From an uncultured bacterium (GTDB lineage: Bacteria; Cyanobacteriota; Vampirovibrionia; Gastranaerophilales; Gastranaerophilaceae), in assembly GCA_902797965.1 (NCBI GenBank), contig CADBUY010000009.1:1-64000 (forward strand): 64,000 nucleotides of DNA, in the 5' to 3' direction. Numbering within the stretch: position 1 is the first letter of the stretch; every line of letters begins with the position of its first letter. The notes under the pieces were generated by a model that saw only the letters and a list, made by a program, of their open reading frames with translations, was not told where the DNA came from and did no database searches. Position numbers and translations under genes: made by a program. Shown piece by piece: positions 61,356 through 64,000 of the stretch.

Positions 61356-62162
61356 TTATAATAGTTGTAATGCCATTGCGGGCATTTGATTTGCTGTTGA
61401 CAATAAAGTTACACATGCCTGTTGTAATATTTGATATTTAATATAATCACTCGATGCTTTTGCAATATCTGCATCTCTGATAGTTGATAAAGAGGATGAA
61501 ATATTATTAATATTTACATCTGCAAGTTCAAGAGCGCATTCAAGCCTGTTTTGTGAAGCTCCTATTCTCACTTGGTAGTCTGAAACTTCATTTAACATAT
61601 TATCAATCTTATTTAGACAATCCGGATTTGTTATGTCCCAGTCTTCAATGTCATTAATGTCATTCAAGTCAAAGCATGTGTTAACACTTATTCTGGAACT
61701 TTCATCTCCATTTATTCCAACTTGTATATTTATTGAAGAGGATGATGAACCGAATAATTTTATATCATTAAACTCTGCATTTTCCATTATTCTGTTAATC
61801 TCATCTTTTCTTCCCTGAATTTCAGCTTCTATTGCTTTAACCGATTGTTCTCCGTAAGTTCCGTTTGCTGCTTGCTGACATAAATCTCTTATCCTGATAA
61901 GATGATTCCCTACTAATTCAGCATTACTCTCAGCAGTTTCCAACATGTCGTGTCCGATTGAAATGTTATCGGTAGCAACATTCCAAGCTCTTAATTTAGT
62001 TTCCATATTTTGCATCATGGCATAATTTGCAGGATTATCTTTTGCTCTGTTTAGCTTATATCCTGTTGTCATTTGCTCAATTGCAGTATTTAGTCCTTTG
62101 GTTGCTTTTTCCAGATTCCTTTGAACCATTAGACTTGTCATGTTTGTTCTTAGACTAATCAA
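61356..62162 (-). CDS. fliC: flagellin
   Basis: A 268-residue filament protein. The conserved N-terminal D0/D1 part (ISLRTNMTSLMVQRNLEKAT, GYKLNRAKDNPANYAMMQNM) and C-terminal part (RIGASQNRLECALE, IRDADIAKASSDYIKYQILQQACVTLLSTANQMP) are present, with a short central region, so the filament has a small exposed domain. It has two or three cysteines, uncommon in flagellins. TTG start with AAAGGA upstream. No other flagellar genes are adjacent. Confidence 0.93.
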   Translation of the reverse strand: MISLRTNMTSLMVQRNLEKATKGLNTAIEQMTTGYKLNRAKDNPANYAMMQNMETKLRAWNVATDNISIGHDMLETAESNAELVGNHLIRIRDLCQQAANGTYGEQSVKAIEAEIQGRKDEINRIMENAEFNDIKLFGSSSSSINIQVGINGDESSRISVNTCFDLNDINDIEDWDITNPDCLNKIDNMLNEVSDYQVRIGASQNRLECALELADVNINNISSSLSTIRDADIAKASSDYIKYQILQQACVTLLSTANQMPAMALQLL

Positions 62163-62340
62163 TTACACACATCCTTTGGTGGGGGTAAAGTATTGTTGGA
62201 AATAATAAATATATGGTATTAGTTGGGGTAAATAATTGCTATCCGTAAATATTATTCACCGAATGCTTTGCTAAACTCACTTATTATGTACACCAATATA
62301 TTTATATTCCACATTTTGGAAAGATTATAACATAGCAAAA
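62163..62340. other. flagellin upstream region
   Basis: About 180 AT-rich bases carry the flagellin leader and probably its promoter. GGGGTAAA-type motifs occur at 62182-62189 and 62225-62233, as in the leader at 60.6 kb. I could not identify a clear sigma-28 promoter. Confidence 0.4.
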
Positions 62341-62370
62341 AAAACGGTGCCTGTTAACAGGCACCGTTTT
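62341..62370 (-). terminator. terminator of rpsT
   Basis: A perfect 15-bp inverted repeat (AACGGTGCCTGTT in the left arm) has A-run and T-run flanks, directly after the rpsT stop on the minus strand. Confidence 0.9.
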
Positions 62371-62386
62371 TAATCTTGTAAACTTA

Positions 62387-62653
62387 TTACTTAGCTAATT
62401 TTTTGATAGCAAGAACAAGTCTTGATTTCTTTCTTGCAGCAGTGTTTTTGTGTAAAACACCTTTAGAAACAGCTTTGTCACAAAGTTTGTAAACGTTTGA
62501 GATTGAAGCGTTTAAAGCATCTTTGTCATCGCTTTCAGCTAATGATAATGCTTTTTTAATCGCAGTTTTAATTTCTGATTTAACTGCTACGTTTCTTTGT
62601 CTGTTTGCTTCTGCAATTAGAACTCTTTTTTTTGCTGACTTAATATTTGCCAT
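62387..62653 (-). CDS. rpsT: 30S ribosomal protein S20
   Basis: An 88-residue basic helical protein that binds 16S rRNA at the foot of the small subunit. It begins MANIKSAKKRVLIAEANRQRN, has EIKTAIKKAL, and ends with GVLHKNTAARKKSRLVLAIKKL (split), all typical S20. Complete, with GAAAGGAAG upstream of ATG, and its own terminator. Confidence 0.96.
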   Translation of the reverse strand: MANIKSAKKRVLIAEANRQRNVAVKSEIKTAIKKALSLAESDDKDALNASISNVYKLCDKAVSKGVLHKNTAARKKSRLVLAIKKLAK

Positions 62654-62794
62654 TTGTATTTCTTCCTTTCGTATTTGGTATCGTTTAAAGTTAATGACTC
62701 TTTAAACTCAACCTTATCACTTGAGGATAGTGAGTAACTTAATTATAGATATAACAAAACCGGTTGTAAAGGGGGTATAAATATATTTATAGAT

Positions 62795-63268
62795 TTATCT
62801 TATTAATTGCGGTAACAAATGGTGTACAAACATTGCATACATTACGCCATAAGTTGCACCAACAAATACTTGCATAGGTGTATGTCCGAGAAGTTCTTTT
62901 AATTTACCGCCTGCTTCAACAAGGTCTTGCTTATATATATCCATTATAATTCTGTTCAAACAAGCTGCTTGTTTGCCTGCGGCACGTCTTACGCCGGCTG
63001 CATCATACATTACTATACAGGCAAATCCGATTGATATAGCAAATTCTATGGAACTAAATCCTTTAATTAAACCTACGGCAGCAGAAAGCCCCATTACCCC
63101 TGCTGAGTGAGAACTTGGCATTCCGCCTGTGGTTGTAAATAATCTTACATCAAGTTTTCTTTTTATTATTAAAAATACAATACACTTAATTATTTGCGCT
63201 GTAATAATTGCTGTAAAAGCAGAAAAAATTACTTCATAACCTGTGTTAAAAATTTGAGAAAAATCCAT
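62795..63268 (-). CDS. divergent PAP2-family (YuiD/DUF212) membrane protein
   Basis: A 157-residue membrane protein of the DUF212 group, related to PAP2 phosphatases. It has TTGGMPSSHSAGVMGL (about 46-61), which matches the PSSH motif, and a YDAAGVRRAAGKQAACLN segment (about 89-106), then GHTPMQVFVGATYGV. Four or so helices. Possible role: phosphatase for an isoprenoid or lipid phosphate. It follows the polyprenyl synthase gene after 9 bases with AGGAGATA ribosome binding site, so an isoprenyl-phosphate link is plausible. Confidence 0.85.
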   Translation of the reverse strand: MDFSQIFNTGYEVIFSAFTAIITAQIIKCIVFLIIKRKLDVRLFTTTGGMPSSHSAGVMGLSAAVGLIKGFSSIEFAISIGFACIVMYDAAGVRRAAGKQAACLNRIIMDIYKQDLVEAGGKLKELLGHTPMQVFVGATYGVMYAMFVHHLLPQLIR

Positions 63269-63277
63269 TAATATCTC

Positions 63278-64000
63278 CTATTTACCAACAATACGATTCT
63301 TTAACTTGTCTAAAATCTCTCTAAAAATCTCAGAATGGTACTTTCCTATTATATCATAACATTCATCAATTAACGCTGAAAATTTATTTTTAGCTTCTTC
63401 TAAGCCATAAAGAGATACATAAGTAAGTTTTCCTGAAGCTTCATCTTTTCCTATTGATTTTCCAAGTTCTTCAAATGTTGATATTTCGTCCATTATGTCA
63501 TCATAAATCTGGAAAGCAAGTCCGAATTTAGTTGCAAATTTATCAAACTCATTAAAAGTATTTTCATCAGCATCTGCGCATATTGCTCCAAATCTGACTG
63601 CAAGTCTGAATAAAACGGCTGTTTTATTTATATGTATAAAATCTAATGTTTCTTCAGCAGATTTAACAAGTTTGCCTCCCTCAGATTCTATATCAACAAC
63701 TTGCCCTGCAATTAATCCGTACGCGCCGGCGAACTTTGTATATTCGTGTAAAATTCTTACAATCTGCCGATCTGAAAGTTCTGTTGACTTTTCTATTATC
63801 AATTGTGGTGCAAAAGTTAAAAGTGCATCACCCGCCAGAACGGCGTTTGCTTCACCAAAAACTTTGTGGTTAGACGGCTGCCCTCTTCTAAAGTCATCAT
63901 TGTCCATACAAGGCAAGTCGTCATGTATTAAACTCTGAACGTGCAGCATTTCTAACGCACATGCCGCAGGTAAAACTTTATTTATGTCACATCCTAACAG
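63278..64000 (-). CDS. ispA: polyprenyl (farnesyl/geranylgeranyl) diphosphate synthase, 5' end cut by window
   Basis: The frame is open from the right edge (LLGCDINKVLPAACALE) to the stop at 63278, about 240 residues. The first aspartate motif is DDLPCMDNDD, followed by RRGQPSNHKVFGEANAVLAGDALL; the second is DDIMDE. These coordinate Mg2+ and the allylic diphosphate. Chain length cannot be decided. The N-terminal ~60 residues lie outside the window. It precedes the PAP2-related gene and makes isoprenoid precursors for lipids, quinones or cell-wall carriers. Confidence 0.9.
   Translation of the reverse strand: MLGCDINKVLPAACALEMLHVQSLIHDDLPCMDNDDFRRGQPSNHKVFGEANAVLAGDALLTFAPQLIIEKSTELSDRQIVRILHEYTKFAGAYGLIAGQVVDIESEGGKLVKSAEETLDFIHINKTAVLFRLAVRFGAICADADENTFNEFDKFATKFGLAFQIYDDIMDEISTFEELGKSIGKDEASGKLTYVSLYGLEEAKNKFSALIDECYDIIGKYHSEIFREILDKLKNRIVGK

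Overview
The window is AT-rich chromosomal DNA from a Gram-negative bacterium. The strongest lineage marker is the RNA polymerase cluster: rpoB is followed by separate rpoC1 and rpoC2 genes, and RpoC2 has a very long insertion after the trigger-loop start. That arrangement is characteristic of the cyanobacterial lineage. There are no photosynthesis genes. There is a flagellin, a biotin-dependent Na+-pump decarboxylase operon, a membrane pyrophosphatase and a 2-hydroxyacyl-CoA dehydratase-type activator. Together these point to a fermentative, non-photosynthetic relative of Cyanobacteria, most likely a gut Melainabacteria/Vampirovibrionia (Gastranaerophilales). That placement is inference. TAA, TAG and TGA all end genes, so the code is standard; TTG and GTG starts are common.

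Layout. 1-4.9 kb: a kinase-like gene broken by an in-frame TAA, an intact kinase-like protein and a HAD phosphatase, all with an N-terminal 'F-x-G'-type box. 4.9-15.1 kb: glycosyltransferases and surface-polymer genes around hppA, plus a tRNA-Leu locus with tandem, element-interrupted copies of the tRNA 5' half. 15.2-17.4 kb: a large lineage-specific membrane protein. 17.4-24.9 kb: birA-oadG-oadA-oadB, a TPR lipoprotein with lgt, and a zinc alcohol dehydrogenase. 25-31.6 kb: yebC, ybaB, recR, an isolated rpsH-rplF-rplR ribosomal fragment with structured spacers, a dehydratase activator and kdsA. 32-35.7 kb: aroA, a LexA/CI-like repressor divergent from two small genes, and ychF. 35.9-45.8 kb: a second large membrane protein, a lytic transglycosylase, a non-coding stretch with strong hairpins, and a three-gene module (TonB-C-like membrane protein, sigma-like protein with a giant acidic linker, zinc-ribbon STAND-type ATPase). 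46-55.3 kb: rpoB-rpoC1-rpoC2. 55.3-64 kb: metallophosphoesterase, ferritin, rnhB, a CooC-like ATPase, folD, an EF-hand protein, rnpA, flagellin, rpsT, a PAP2-related protein and a 5'-truncated polyprenyl synthase.

How genes fit together. birA overlaps oadG and is followed by oadA and oadB, so the ligase is probably co-expressed with its biotinylated target and the Na+ pump. lgt directly follows a lipoprotein gene. kdsA, the surface glycosyltransferases and lgt imply an outer membrane with Kdo-containing lipopolysaccharide. Small palindromic repeats of several families fill many intergenic gaps. One 45-47 bp palindrome can be seen inserted into two unrelated sequences, in one case with an uninserted copy of the target 1.4 kb away.
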